Assembly (NCBI RefSeq): GCF_003194565.2 | Contig: NZ_QICH01000001.1 | Location: forward strand, 124,001 to 188,000 | Source of the DNA: Kangiella spongicola | GTDB lineage: Bacteria; Pseudomonadota; Gammaproteobacteria; Enterobacterales; Kangiellaceae | Length of the DNA stretch: 64,000 nt | Reading direction: 5' to 3' | Shown here: positions 30,548 through 38,745 of the stretch, piece by piece | Layout: each line of letters opens with the position of its first letter | How positions within the stretch are numbered: the first letter of the stretch is position 1 | The notes under the pieces: generated by a model | The model's input: the letters and a program-made list of their open reading frames with translations, nothing else | Told to the model about the DNA's origin: nothing | Database searches by the model: none | Position numbers and translations under genes: made by a program

Positions 30548-31249
30548 TTACAGCTCCGCAGTTTTGTCTAAGACCGCCTTGGAGGCTTCATCAGCCACCA
30601 CTTTACCGCCCTCTAGGCGCACAATACGCTGGCAGCGCTCGGCAAGACGGTTATCGTGCGTTACTAACACTAAGGTTGTGCCCAACTGCTTATTCAAATC
30701 GAACAATAAATCACTAATTTTATCGCCGTTCTCACTATCAAGGTTACCCGTTGGCTCATCGGCAAAGAGGATTTTCGGCTCGCTGGCAAAAGCCCTTGCG
30801 ATGGCGACTCGCTGCTGCTCACCACCCGACAACTGGTTCGGATAATGCTGCAAACGTTCCTTTAAACCTACTTTCTCTAATAACTCTGTGGCGCGTTCTT
30901 TTGCTCGCTTTTGCTCTTTAAGCTCAATCGGAAGCATGACGTTTTCTAAAGCACTTAAGCCTGGTAGCAAGTGAAACGATTGAAACACAAAGCCTACGTG
31001 TTGTGAGCGAACGGCGGCGCGCTGATCTTCATCCAACTGGTGCAAAGGCTCTTCTGCTAAGTGAACTTCGCCACTAGTTGGCAGGTCCAAACCCGCCAGC
31101 AACGACAACAATGTTGACTTGCCTGAACCCGAAACTCCAACAATCGCTACAGTATCTTGTTCATTTACGGTTAAACTAACGTCAGATAGAATGGTCAAAC
31201 CTTGACCTTGTGAGTTAACAGTTTTCGTTAATTCTTTAGTTCGTAGCAT
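30548..31249 (-). CDS. ybbA: ABC transporter ATP-binding protein YbbA
   Basis: ATPase subunit of the LolD/MacB-type transporter family, working with YbbP at the inner membrane. I use the ATG at 31249 (MLRTKELTK, 233 residues). An upstream in-frame TTG at 31258 would add three residues. Motifs: Walker A GVSGSGKSTLL, Q-loop FVFQSFHLLPGLSALENVM, signature LSGGEQQRVAIARA, Walker B ILFADEPTGNLD and switch VTHD. It is divergent from tesA with only a 23-bp gap, and followed immediately by ybbP. This is the standard tesA-ybbA-ybbP block. Confidence 0.94.
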   Translation of the reverse strand: MLRTKELTKTVNSQGQGLTILSDVSLTVNEQDTVAIVGVSGSGKSTLLSLLAGLDLPTSGEVHLAEEPLHQLDEDQRAAVRSQHVGFVFQSFHLLPGLSALENVMLPIELKEQKRAKERATELLEKVGLKERLQHYPNQLSGGEQQRVAIARAFASEPKILFADEPTGNLDSENGDKISDLLFDLNKQLGTTLVLVTHDNRLAERCQRIVRLEGGKVVADEASKAVLDKTAEL

Positions 31250-31272
31250 AGTGATCAATAAACCTTGAGATA

Positions 31273-31950
31273 ATGAATTTTATAATTAATAGCAAACTTA
31301 CCATGTTTAAAAAACTTTTTGCCCAATATTTGTTTCCAGTTGTTACAGCCCTGACTTTGATGCTGGCGCTTCCAGCCCAGGCAGAGACGACTGAACAAGG
31401 TAAAATACTTGTCTTAGGCGATAGCTTAAGTTCCGGCTATAACTTTAGCCCTGATAAAACATGGGTAGCTTTATTAGACAAAAAGCTGAGTGAAGAAAAC
31501 ATCAATTACAAAGTCATTAATAGCAGCATCAGTGGCGATACGACGACTCAAGGTTTACAGCGATTGCCTAAATTGCTCGAAGTGCATCAGCCAGATGTGG
31601 TGATTATTGAGCTTGGTGGTAACGATGGTATTCGTGGCATTCCACCCAAAAGCATTAAAAACAACCTTGATAAACTGGTCAAGATGTCCAAACAATCAGG
31701 CGCAGAGGTTTTATTGCTTGGACTGCGCATTTTCCCGAACTATGGCCAACGTTACGCTGATGCTTTTTTTAACAACTACCAGAAAATCGCTGACAGCAAT
31801 GAAGTTGCTCTTGTGCCCTTCTTTTTAGAAAACGTCGGTGGCAAAGACGAACTGATGCAAGATGACGGTATTCACCCCAACGAAAAAGCACAACCGATTC
31901 TGTTAGACAACGTCTGGCCGAAAGTGCAGGAAGTTTTGAAAAGCGAATAG
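31273..31950 (+). CDS. tesA: Multifunctional acyl-CoA thioesterase I / lysophospholipase (TesA)
   Basis: Periplasmic SGNH hydrolase that cleaves acyl-CoA, lysophospholipids and small esters. Signal peptide, then block I LGDSLSSGYN (catalytic Ser), block II NSSISGDTTTQGL, block III ELGGNDG and block V DDGIHPNEKAQ with catalytic Asp and His. The first ATG (31273) gives 225 residues. The second ATG (31303, MFKKLFAQYLF) leaves a more normal 27-residue signal peptide, and a perfect TATAAT at 31281-31286 would start transcripts between the two ATGs, so the shorter form (215 residues) is quite possible. Neither start has a good ribosome-binding site. Confidence 0.94.
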   Translation: MNFIINSKLTMFKKLFAQYLFPVVTALTLMLALPAQAETTEQGKILVLGDSLSSGYNFSPDKTWVALLDKKLSEENINYKVINSSISGDTTTQGLQRLPKLLEVHQPDVVIIELGGNDGIRGIPPKSIKNNLDKLVKMSKQSGAEVLLLGLRIFPNYGQRYADAFFNNYQKIADSNEVALVPFFLENVGGKDELMQDDGIHPNEKAQPILLDNVWPKVQEVLKSE

Positions 31951-31956
31951 AATATT

Positions 31957-32220
31957 GTGGTCATTCTTATAACAACCAAAAATGGCTACAATGAGTTGGA
32001 GCCTGTAATACTGACAAGGTAGCATCCTGTATGGATAGCCTCTAATGTGATTTCTGAGTTGAAGGTACAAAGTTTAAGGCAACAAGGTATTGATTTAACT
32101 ACATATGACTTTGATGCAATCACAGTGAACTGTGATTCAATTAATAATTGTATTGAAGATATATCACTACATCACCCTAATACAAAAATCTAGATTGAGT
32201 ACACTGGATCCCGCGGTTAA
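31957..32220 (+). pseudogene. Decayed small coding frame after tesA, interrupted by two TAG codons
   Basis: In one frame from GTG at 31957 to TAA at 32218-32220, the translation is strikingly protein-like but broken by TAG at 32020-32022 and 32191-32193. Segments read VVILITTKNGYNELEPVI, HPVWIASNVISELKVQSL, RQQGIDLTTYDFDAITV and CIEDISLHHPNTKI, then IEYTG after the second stop. Restoring a sense codon at each TAG gives a protein of about 87 residues. A TGG-to-TAG change would explain the second one naturally (KI-W-IEY). I do not recognise the family with certainty. The frame follows tesA directly and in the same frame, which looks coincidental. Its last codons run into the CCGCGG repeat, suggesting that element truncated or replaced the 3' end. 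Confidence 0.55.
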
Positions 32221-32254
32221 ACGACCGAAGGAAGTGCCTATGGTGCCGCGGGAT
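32208..32254. repeat. CCGCGG inverted repeat (palindromic intergenic element)
   Basis: ATCCCGCGG (32208-32216) and CCGCGGGAT (32246-32254) are perfect 9-bp arms around a 29-bp centre, flanked by CTGG and GACA. Arms of the type GGATCCCGCGG...CCGCGGGATGAC recall dispersed palindromic repeats in many bacterial genomes. That comparison is from memory. Confidence 0.7.
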
Positions 32255-32320
32255 GACAAAACTAAATTCATAGCACCAGTTACCCATAATATTGAGCTGA
32301 ACTACCCAAAAAATATAGCA

Positions 32321-32487
32321 AGCAAAATCAGGACGATTTTGCTAAGAGTTTCCAGCACATGGAAGTGCTGTAAACTCTGATGCGTTAAGTATTTCTAGGG
32401 TAATTCAGGAAGTCATGCTTGCATGACCTCAATATTGGGGTGTCTTTTCTTTTGATTCGTTTTCTTTGGACAAGCAAAGAAAATGAA
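32321..32487 (+). repeat. Array of four hairpins with GGA-containing loops (possible structured RNA)
   Basis: Four strong stems lie in 167 bp. (1) AGCAAAATC / GATTTTGCT, loop AGGAC (32321-32343). (2) AGAGTTT-C-CAGCAC / GTGCTG-T-AAACTCT, one mismatch, loop ATGGAA (32345-32378). (3) GTCATGC / GCATGAC, loop TT (32412-32427), preceded by AGGA. (4) a 13-bp stem with one G-T pair around TTTTCTTTG / CAAAGAAAA, loop GACAAG (32456-32487). On the plus strand the first two loops display A(N)GGA, the recognition motif of CsrA/RsmA proteins. No T-rich terminator follows the last stem. It may be a regulatory RNA or a dispersed repeat. Confidence 0.6.
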
Positions 32488-32501
32488 CAAACAGTAATAC
32501 G

Positions 32502-33176
32502 TTAAAAACGCCAAGCAAACCCTAACATCGCTACCCAAGGATCAATGTCTACATTAACTGTAGTAGCTGTGGCACCGTCAACGATCACATCAGCCTCAGT
32601 ATCAATATCCACATACCAAAGACCAGCGTTAATAAACCAATCATCACCAACTTTCCAATCAGCACCAATCTGGCCAGCTAACCCTACTGAGTTATCCAGT
32701 GATAATTTAACATCGCTAGAACCTAGCGCTGTTTTTAATTCAGGGGATGCAGTTTCGTCCATAAACAAGGTGTAATTTACCCCTAGTCCGAAATATGGGT
32801 TGAAAACATCGCCTTCAATCTCAGGGTAATACTGGAATGAAACTGTTGGTGGCAGATGTTTAGTAGAACCAATAGGCAAACCTGATAGGCTGCCTGTGCC
32901 TTTAATATCATGCTCAAATGGTAGCGCAGCGAGAACCTCTAAGCCCCAACGATCGCTTAGCATCCAGGTACCACTAAAACCCAAACCTGTAGCAGAGTCG
33001 ACAGTAACACCATCATCAGTACCCAAGACATTCGAACTATTATCGTTTGGGCTAACGTGGGCTGCACCAACCCTTAAAATGAAGTCTCCTTCTTTGTGCG
33101 CTATTGCTTCCATAGCGCCAAGTGAAAGAACCGAGCCAACTGCTAGTACTGTGAACTTTTTAGACCATTGAATCAT
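32502..33176 (-). CDS. ompW: OmpW-family outer-membrane protein
   Basis: Small eight-stranded outer-membrane beta-barrel, a presumed channel for hydrophobic compounds. I use the ATG at 33176 (MIQWSKKF), because AAGG lies 8 nt upstream; the ATG at 33182 is only 2 nt from it. A signal peptide (TVLAVGSVLSLGAMEAIAH) precedes OmpW hallmarks: EGDFILRVGAAHVSPND, WGLEVLAALPFEHDI, HLPPTVSFQYYP, FNPYFGLGVNYTLF and a terminal aromatic Phe (GFAWRF). About 224 residues, the usual size. Two FNR-like boxes lie upstream, in keeping with oxygen control of ompW in E. coli. Confidence 0.93.
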   Translation of the reverse strand: MIQWSKKFTVLAVGSVLSLGAMEAIAHKEGDFILRVGAAHVSPNDNSSNVLGTDDGVTVDSATGLGFSGTWMLSDRWGLEVLAALPFEHDIKGTGSLSGLPIGSTKHLPPTVSFQYYPEIEGDVFNPYFGLGVNYTLFMDETASPELKTALGSSDVKLSLDNSVGLAGQIGADWKVGDDWFINAGLWYVDIDTEADVIVDGATATTVNVDIDPWVAMLGFAWRF

Positions 33177-33212
33177 TGTCATTACCTTACTATTGATTGA
33201 ATAATTGGTATA

Positions 33213-33254
33213 AGAATAATGACCTTCCAACACATCAATATTGACCCAGATCAA
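33213..33254 (-). promoter_or_regulatory. FNR/Anr-like box and -10 of the ompW promoter
   Basis: On the minus strand TTGATCTGGGTCAA (33254-33241) matches the FNR consensus TTGAT-N4-ATCAA at 9 of 10 positions. TATTCT (33218-33213) fits a -10, which would put the box centre near -41, the class II activator position. The -35 is poor, as expected for an activated promoter. Confidence 0.6.
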
Positions 33255-33289
33255 TATCTGGATAACCTTTATCACAGGCTCAACTCTAT

Positions 33290-33303
33290 TTGACTTAGAT
33301 CAA
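33290..33303 (-). promoter_or_regulatory. Second FNR/Anr-like box upstream of ompW
   Basis: TTGATCTAAGTCAA on the minus strand, again 9 of 10 consensus positions. It lies 49 bp upstream of the first box, next to the astC terminator. Confidence 0.5.
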
Positions 33304-33330
33304 AAAAAGGCTCCACTAAGGAGCCTTTTT
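33302..33330 (-). terminator. Rho-independent terminator of astC
   Basis: An 8-bp stem AAGGCTCC / GGAGCCTT with loop ACTAA, extended by flanking A and T runs. Seven Ts follow on the minus strand. Confidence 0.87.
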
Positions 33331-33353
33331 CAGATCACTTTGGATTACAAGAG

Positions 33354-34562
33354 TTAGCCAACCAACTCTGCAATACCTTTTTCGAAGCGCGCTAGGCCTT
33401 CTTCGATATCAGCGTCAGTAATTGTGGCTGCAGGTGCAAAGCGTACAACGTCTGCGCCAGCTACTAGGCACATTACACCGTTCGCCCAACCAGCTTCTAG
33501 GAATTTACGTGCTTTTCCTTTCCACTCGTCAGATAGTACCGCGCCTAACAACATGCCTTTACCACGAACTTCTGAGAATACGCCGTATTTCTCACCGATC
33601 GCTTCAAGCCCACTTTTAATCTTAGCGCTTTGCTCTTTAACCTGAGTCATCATTTCAGGCGTGTTAATCGCTTCTAGAACCGCTAGCGATACCGCACAAC
33701 CTAATGGGTTACCACCGTAAGTACTACCGTGAGTACCTGGAACTAGGCTCGCTGCAATCTTAGTCGTCGTCAACATAGCGCCGATTGGGAAACCACCGCC
33801 CATTGATTTAGCTGTCGTTAAGATGTCTGGAGTAACGCCCATGCTCATGTAAGCATATAAGTCGCCAGTACGACCAAAGCCCGTTTGAACTTCATCGAAC
33901 ACTAGCAATGCGTTGTGCTTGTCACACAGCTCACGAACTACTTTGACGAACTCTGGGTCGGCTGGGATGATACCGCCTTCACCTTGAATCGGCTCCATAA
34001 CAACGGCACAGGTTTTGTCCGAAATTAGTGCTTTGAACGATTCAATGTTGTTGTATTCTGTGTGCAATATACCGCCCGGAAGTGGCTCGAAACCTTCTGT
34101 GTATTTTGGCTGACCACCGACACAAACGGTGAACAATGTACGACCGTGGAAAGACTTAGTGAAAGATATGATTTCGCTTTTTTCTGCACCAAAGTTATCG
34201 TGGGCATAACGACGAGCAAGCTTAAATGCCGCTTCATTCGCTTCACCACCAGAGTTAGCGAAGAATACTTTGTCTGCGAACGTTGCTTTCGTCAGTTCGT
34301 CAGCAAGCTTTAACGCTGGCTTGTTAGTAAATACGTTACTCAAGTGCCAGATTTTGTCAGCTTGGTCTTTAAGCGCTTTAACCATTCCTGGGTGGTTATG
34401 ACCAAGGATGCTTACCGCGATACCGCCAGCAAAATCTACGTATTCATTGCCGTTCTGATCCCATACTCGCGAACCTTCTCCACGCTCCGGTAGAATTTCT
34501 GAAGGATTATAGTTTGGAACCATGACCTCATCGAAGGTCGCTCTAGTATAGTTGTCGGACAT
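33354..34562 (-). CDS. astC: Succinylornithine/acetylornithine aminotransferase (AstC/ArgD family)
   Basis: Class III PLP-dependent aminotransferase. In the arginine succinyltransferase (AST) pathway it converts succinylornithine and 2-oxoglutarate to succinylglutamate semialdehyde and glutamate; the same family serves arginine synthesis as ArgD. The 402-residue protein shows [33 protein letters not shown] and the PLP lysine in [23 protein letters not shown] lies just before the ATG. It is divergent from astA-astD-astB, which supports the catabolic assignment, though it could serve both routes. Confidence 0.9.
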   Translation of the reverse strand: MSDNYTRATFDEVMVPNYNPSEILPERGEGSRVWDQNGNEYVDFAGGIAVSILGHNHPGMVKALKDQADKIWHLSNVFTNKPALKLADELTKATFADKVFFANSGGEANEAAFKLARRYAHDNFGAEKSEIISFTKSFHGRTLFTVCVGGQPKYTEGFEPLPGGILHTEYNNIESFKALISDKTCAVVMEPIQGEGGIIPADPEFVKVVRELCDKHNALLVFDEVQTGFGRTGDLYAYMSMGVTPDILTTAKSMGGGFPIGAMLTTTKIAASLVPGTHGSTYGGNPLGCAVSLAVLEAINTPEMMTQVKEQSAKIKSGLEAIGEKYGVFSEVRGKGMLLGAVLSDEWKGKARKFLEAGWANGVMCLVAGADVVRFAPAATITDADIEEGLARFEKGIAELVG

Positions 34563-34652
34563 AAAAACCCCTTTATTTGTCTAAGCTGACAATTTCAGCT
34601 TTGCATATTCATCAAAGTTAAGGCGGACATGATCCCTTTTTTAAAGTCAAAA

Positions 34653-34670
34653 TTCCAGCCTTTGCTGGAA
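34653..34670. promoter_or_regulatory. Dyad in the astC/astA divergent region
   Basis: TTCCAGC and GCTGGAA are perfect 7-bp arms around CTTT. The dyad is 91 bp upstream of astC and 125 bp upstream of astA. On the minus strand the stem is followed by TTTTG, so it could be an attenuator in the astC leader or an operator. No convincing ARG box was found in this 232-bp region. Confidence 0.45.
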
Positions 34671-34794
34671 AAATCCTGCCTTTTCCTTCAAAATAGCTCT
34701 TTTACTCGGGTGAACTTTTCGTCTATCATCCGCACTCTCTATTTTCAAATACTAAACGATATTGTACTAATATAAGGATTTAGGCCGCACTGTT

Positions 34795-35844
34795 ATGGTA
34801 ATTCGCCCAGCACAAAGCACTGATTTAGAAGACATTTTAGAGTTAGCCGCCAGCGCTGGCACAGGGTTAACGACTCTACCGAATAATCCCGAGACGATTT
34901 CTAAAAAGATCGAAAACTCGCGGAAGGCGCTTGCGCAAGACGTTAAGCAGCCTGGCTCAGATTATTATTTCTTTGTGCTAGAAGACCTTGAAGAAAGAAA
35001 AGTTATCGGCACGAGCGCCCTAGTATCGGCGGTAGGATTAGACGACGCCTTCTTTAGCTACAAACTGGGTACACAAGTTAGCGTTAGTCCTGAGCTTGGT
35101 GTCTATAATCACCACAAAATCCTTACCTTAGGCAATGATTACACCGGCGCTACCGAGATCGCCACACTATTCTTAGCAGAAGGTCATCGCGGTGGCCACA
35201 ATGGTCACTTACTCTCCAAATCGCGTTTTCTATTCTTAGCAGATCACCCTGAACGTTTTTCAGACAAGGTCATTGCTGAAATGCGCGGTTATTCAGATGA
35301 CAATGGCTACTCGCCGTTTTGGGAAGCCTTAGGTAAGCGCTTCTTTAAAATGGACTTCGCTAAAGCTGATGCGGTTCGAGGCTTAGGAAGCACAACCTTT
35401 ATCTCAGAATTAATGCCAAAGTACCCTATTTATGTGGATATGCTGCCAGAAGAAGCACGAGCCGTCATCGGCCGTGTTCACCCAGATACAGCTCCAGCGC
35501 TTTCACTTTTAAAGAAAGAAGGCTTTACCCATCAGAACTACGTCGACATCTTTGATGGCGGCCCAACGGTTGAAGTTCAGAGAAATGCCATCAGAACTGT
35601 AGCTCATAGTCACATTGTTGAGCTGGTTGCTGGTGAACTCAGCGGCAATACCTTGCCAATTATGATTAGCAACCGTAAATTAAGGGACTATCGATGCACC
35701 GTGGCGCAAAGTCGCCTCGAGGGTGAGCAGTTAATGATCCCACAGTCCTCAATTGACGCGCTTGGTTTAAGCGCTGGTGATACAGTTAGAGCCGTAGAGC
35801 TATTTGATAAACGCAGATCGCTACGCTCGAAAAAAACTCAATAA
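34795..35844 (+). CDS. astA: Arginine N-succinyltransferase
   Basis: First enzyme of the AST pathway: transfers succinyl from succinyl-CoA to arginine, in the cytoplasm. The 349-residue protein begins MVIRPAQSTDLEDILELAASAG with the N-terminal GNAT-like fold. It contains the family motif EGHRGGHNGHLLSKSRFLF. The C-terminal part includes RTVAHSHIVELVAGEL. Length matches E. coli AstA (344). It is the first gene of a three-gene run, with astD beginning 15 nt later. Confidence 0.95.
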   Translation: MVIRPAQSTDLEDILELAASAGTGLTTLPNNPETISKKIENSRKALAQDVKQPGSDYYFFVLEDLEERKVIGTSALVSAVGLDDAFFSYKLGTQVSVSPELGVYNHHKILTLGNDYTGATEIATLFLAEGHRGGHNGHLLSKSRFLFLADHPERFSDKVIAEMRGYSDDNGYSPFWEALGKRFFKMDFAKADAVRGLGSTTFISELMPKYPIYVDMLPEEARAVIGRVHPDTAPALSLLKKEGFTHQNYVDIFDGGPTVEVQRNAIRTVAHSHIVELVAGELSGNTLPIMISNRKLRDYRCTVAQSRLEGEQLMIPQSSIDALGLSAGDTVRAVELFDKRRSLRSKKTQ

Positions 35845-35859
35845 ATTCAGGTTTATTAT

Positions 35860-37326
35860 ATGTTGCATAAGAACTTATTCATTAATAATCAATGGCTTGC
35901 TGGTGAAGGCGAGTCTTTCAAATCCATAAACCCTGCTGATGGTAGCACTGTTTGGGAGTCGACTAGCGCGACTGCCGATCAAGTCAACGACGCTATTATG
36001 GCCGCACAAAAAGCAGGCTGGGAATGGAGCCAGTACAGTCTTGATGACCGTATTGCCATCATCAAGAAGTTTGAGCAACTGGTTAGAGACAATAAAGAAA
36101 AAATTGCCGAGTTAATTTCACAAGAAACGGGTAAACCTTTCTGGGAAACCTTAACCGAAGCAGGCGCAATGGCGGGCAAAATTGATATTTCTATTAAAGC
36201 TTACCATGAGCGTACCGGCGTCAAAGAAACTGAAACAGCCTCAGGCCAAACCGCTGTGCGCCATAAGCCACACGGTGTTTTAGCCGTATTTGGTCCTTAT
36301 AACTTCCCTGCGCACTTGCCGAACGGTCACATCGTTCCAGCACTAATTGCAGGTAACACTATCGTCTTTAAACCAAGCGAGTTGACTCCAGCCGTAGCTG
36401 AGCTCACCATTCGCTTGTGGGAAGCTGCCGGCTTGCCAGAAGGCGTCATCAACCTTGTACAAGGTGAAGTTGAAACAGGTATCGCCTTAGCCAACCACCC
36501 TCAAGTCGACGGAATTCTGTTCACCGGTAGTGAGACTGTTGGTAAGATTTTACACAGACAGCTTGGCGGCGAGCCAGGCAAAGTCTTAGCGCTAGAAATG
36601 GGCGGCAACAACCCATTAATCGTAGGCGAGATTAACGATGTAAACGGTGCCGTTTACCATACGATCCAATCAGCATTTATCTCAGCGGGGCAGCGTTGTA
36701 CGTGTGCACGTCGCTTGTTCATCCCTAAAACTAGCGAAGGCGATATCTTCCTAGAAAAGCTGACTGAAGCGACAGCCAATATCCGCGTAAGCCACTATAA
36801 CGACGATAACCAACCATTCATGGGGCCTGTGGTTTCAGAAAAAGCCGCACTAGATTTATTAGCCGCCCAAGATAAGTTATTGGCGAAAGGCGCGAAAGCA
36901 CTCGTTAAGATGGAGCACCTTGAAAAAGGTACTGGTTTTGTAAACCCAGCTATCTTAGACGTCACTGGCGTAGAGCTAGAAGACGAAGAATACTTTGGTC
37001 CACTACTACAAGTGATCCGTTATGATGAATTTGAAGACGCGATTGTTGAAGGTAACAACACTCGCTTTGGTTTGTCAGCAGGTTTACTAAGCGATAACAG
37101 AGCCCAATTCGACGAATTCTATACGAAAATTCGCGCGGGCATCGTAAATTGGAATAACCAAACGACAGGTGCCGCTGGCACTGCACCGTTTGGTGGGGTA
37201 GGTAATTCAGGCAACCATAAGCCAAGCGCTTATTACGCAGCAGACTACTGTGCGTATCCGGTTGCATCAATCGAGAACAACGCATGTTCTTTACCTGAAA
37301 ACCTAACACCAGGGGTAAAACTTTAA
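35860..37326 (+). CDS. astD: N-succinylglutamate 5-semialdehyde dehydrogenase
   Basis: NAD-dependent aldehyde dehydrogenase of the fourth AST step, producing succinylglutamate. The 488-residue protein has the aldehyde dehydrogenase fold with [19 protein letters not shown], the cofactor loop FTGSETVG, catalytic Glu in LEMGGNNP and nucleophile Cys in [13 protein letters not shown]. It starts [17 protein letters not shown]. Its stop overlaps the astB start as TAATG, so astB is probably translationally coupled. Confidence 0.95.
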   Translation: MLHKNLFINNQWLAGEGESFKSINPADGSTVWESTSATADQVNDAIMAAQKAGWEWSQYSLDDRIAIIKKFEQLVRDNKEKIAELISQETGKPFWETLTEAGAMAGKIDISIKAYHERTGVKETETASGQTAVRHKPHGVLAVFGPYNFPAHLPNGHIVPALIAGNTIVFKPSELTPAVAELTIRLWEAAGLPEGVINLVQGEVETGIALANHPQVDGILFTGSETVGKILHRQLGGEPGKVLALEMGGNNPLIVGEINDVNGAVYHTIQSAFISAGQRCTCARRLFIPKTSEGDIFLEKLTEATANIRVSHYNDDNQPFMGPVVSEKAALDLLAAQDKLLAKGAKALVKMEHLEKGTGFVNPAILDVTGVELEDEEYFGPLLQVIRYDEFEDAIVEGNNTRFGLSAGLLSDNRAQFDEFYTKIRAGIVNWNNQTTGAAGTAPFGGVGNSGNHKPSAYYAADYCAYPVASIENNACSLPENLTPGVKL

Positions 37327-38687
37327 TGAGCAATAAGGCTTTTGAGTTTAACTTTGATGGCCTCGTAGGGCCAACGCATAATTATGCGGGTTTGTCGCAC
37401 GGTAACGTTGCCTCAACGTCCAACGCAAACCTAGTAGCAAAACCTAAAGAAGCTGCCAAGCAAGGTCTGGCTAAGATGAAAGCCTTGCATGACATGGGCT
37501 TAAAGCAAGGCGTGTTAGCGCCTATGGAGCGTCCTGACGTCCATACATTGCGTAAACTAGGTTTTACTGGTAGTGATGCTCAAGTTATTATCAAAGCCTC
37601 TAAACAAGCTCCTAAGGTCCTTGCAGCTTGTAGTTCAGCGTCTAGTATGTGGACTGCAAATGCCTGTACTATGGCGCCATCGAGCGACACTGGCGACGGT
37701 AAAGCCCACTTCACACCTGCCAATCTAGCCAACAAGTTTCACCGCTCGATTGAACACGCCACAACAGGTCGTATTTTGCAGGCTATGTTCAAAGATGACA
37801 ATCACTTTGTCCACCACCCTGCTTTGCCTATGGGCGATCATTTTGGTGACGAAGGAGCGGCTAACCACACCCGTTTTGTCGACATCAACGCCGAGAAAGG
37901 TTATGGCAAGAAAGGCTTACACTTTTTCGTCTACGGTAAGCATGCCTTCGATAACACTAAACCTGCGCCACACAAATACCCTGCCCGTCAAAGCTTTGAA
38001 GCTTCCCAAGCGATTTCACGCTTGCACAAGCTCGATATGGACAACACGGTTTTTGCACAGCAGAACCCTCATGTCATTGATAAAGGCGTGTTCCATAACG
38101 ACGTCATCGCGGTAGGTAACGGCAACGTATTATTCGCTCACCAAAAAGCTTTCTTAAACCAAATGCAGGTTTATACCGATCTTGAGCAAGCTTTTGACGG
38201 CGAAGAGTTTCACGTGGTTGAAGTGGGTGCTAACGATGTATCGGTTGAAGACGCGGTTAAGTCCTACCTATTTAACAGCCAGCTTATCACTAAAGATAAT
38301 GGTGACATGGCGATTATCGCACCAGGCGAATGTGAAACGATTCCTGCGGTTAAAGAATATCTCGACTGGTTAGTTGAGCAAGAGACACCAATTAAAGAAG
38401 TGAAAATCTTCGACGTTAAACAATCGATGCAAAACGGCGGCGGTCCTGCGTGTTTACGCCAACGAGTTGTGCTTAATGAGTCTGAAATCTCTGCCATGAA
38501 CCAGAATGTATTGATGACAGATGAGTTATTTGCAGAGCTTAATACTTGGGTTGATAAGCACTACCGTGAGACTCTGGAAGAAGACGATCTGGCCGATCCA
38601 AGCTTACTGACTGAGTCGCGTACTGCTTTAGATGAGCTTACTCAGATTTTAAACCTAGGTTCTGTATATCCTTTCCAGCTGGATTAA
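37326..38687 (+). CDS. astB: N-succinylarginine dihydrolase
   Basis: Second AST enzyme: hydrolyses succinylarginine to succinylornithine, ammonia and CO2 by an amidinotransferase-fold mechanism. The 453-residue protein starts [22 protein letters not shown]. It contains FFVYGKHAF, a catalytic His/Glu region ([15 protein letters not shown]) and the active-site Cys in [12 protein letters not shown]. The ATG overlaps the astD stop by one base. The gene ends the ast run with a strong terminator. The last pathway gene, astE (succinylglutamate desuccinylase), is absent here. Confidence 0.96.
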   Translation: MSNKAFEFNFDGLVGPTHNYAGLSHGNVASTSNANLVAKPKEAAKQGLAKMKALHDMGLKQGVLAPMERPDVHTLRKLGFTGSDAQVIIKASKQAPKVLAACSSASSMWTANACTMAPSSDTGDGKAHFTPANLANKFHRSIEHATTGRILQAMFKDDNHFVHHPALPMGDHFGDEGAANHTRFVDINAEKGYGKKGLHFFVYGKHAFDNTKPAPHKYPARQSFEASQAISRLHKLDMDNTVFAQQNPHVIDKGVFHNDVIAVGNGNVLFAHQKAFLNQMQVYTDLEQAFDGEEFHVVEVGANDVSVEDAVKSYLFNSQLITKDNGDMAIIAPGECETIPAVKEYLDWLVEQETPIKEVKIFDVKQSMQNGGGPACLRQRVVLNESEISAMNQNVLMTDELFAELNTWVDKHYRETLEEDDLADPSLLTESRTALDELTQILNLGSVYPFQLD

Positions 38688-38704
38688 ACTTTTACTCTTT
38701 GCAT

Positions 38705-38733
38705 AAAAAGCCCGCTTAACTGCGGGCTTTTTT
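38705..38733. terminator. Bidirectional terminator astB / M56-TonB gene
   Basis: A perfect 11-bp stem AAAAAGCCCGC / GCGGGCTTTTT with loop TTAACT and six Ts. The A run on the left lets it act on the minus strand too. Confidence 0.9.
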
Positions 38734-38745
38734 GTGGAGCGATCT

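Noticed and set aside
32118..32137. Perfect 9-bp palindrome AATCACAGT-GA-ACTGTGATT
   Set aside because: It lies inside the protein-like frame, is separated from the hairpin array, and has no GGA loop or T tract; possibly chance.
31957..32220. Amber recoding (readthrough of two TAGs) as explanation for the interrupted frame
   Set aside because: TAG is used as a normal stop by neighbouring genes (tesA, mrpG, the NatA-like ATPase), and nothing else suggests recoding; pseudogene decay is simpler.
32132..32380. Plus-strand 82-codon frame across the hairpin region
   Set aside because: The translation is not protein-like, crosses the inverted repeats and starts inside the broken gene in another frame.
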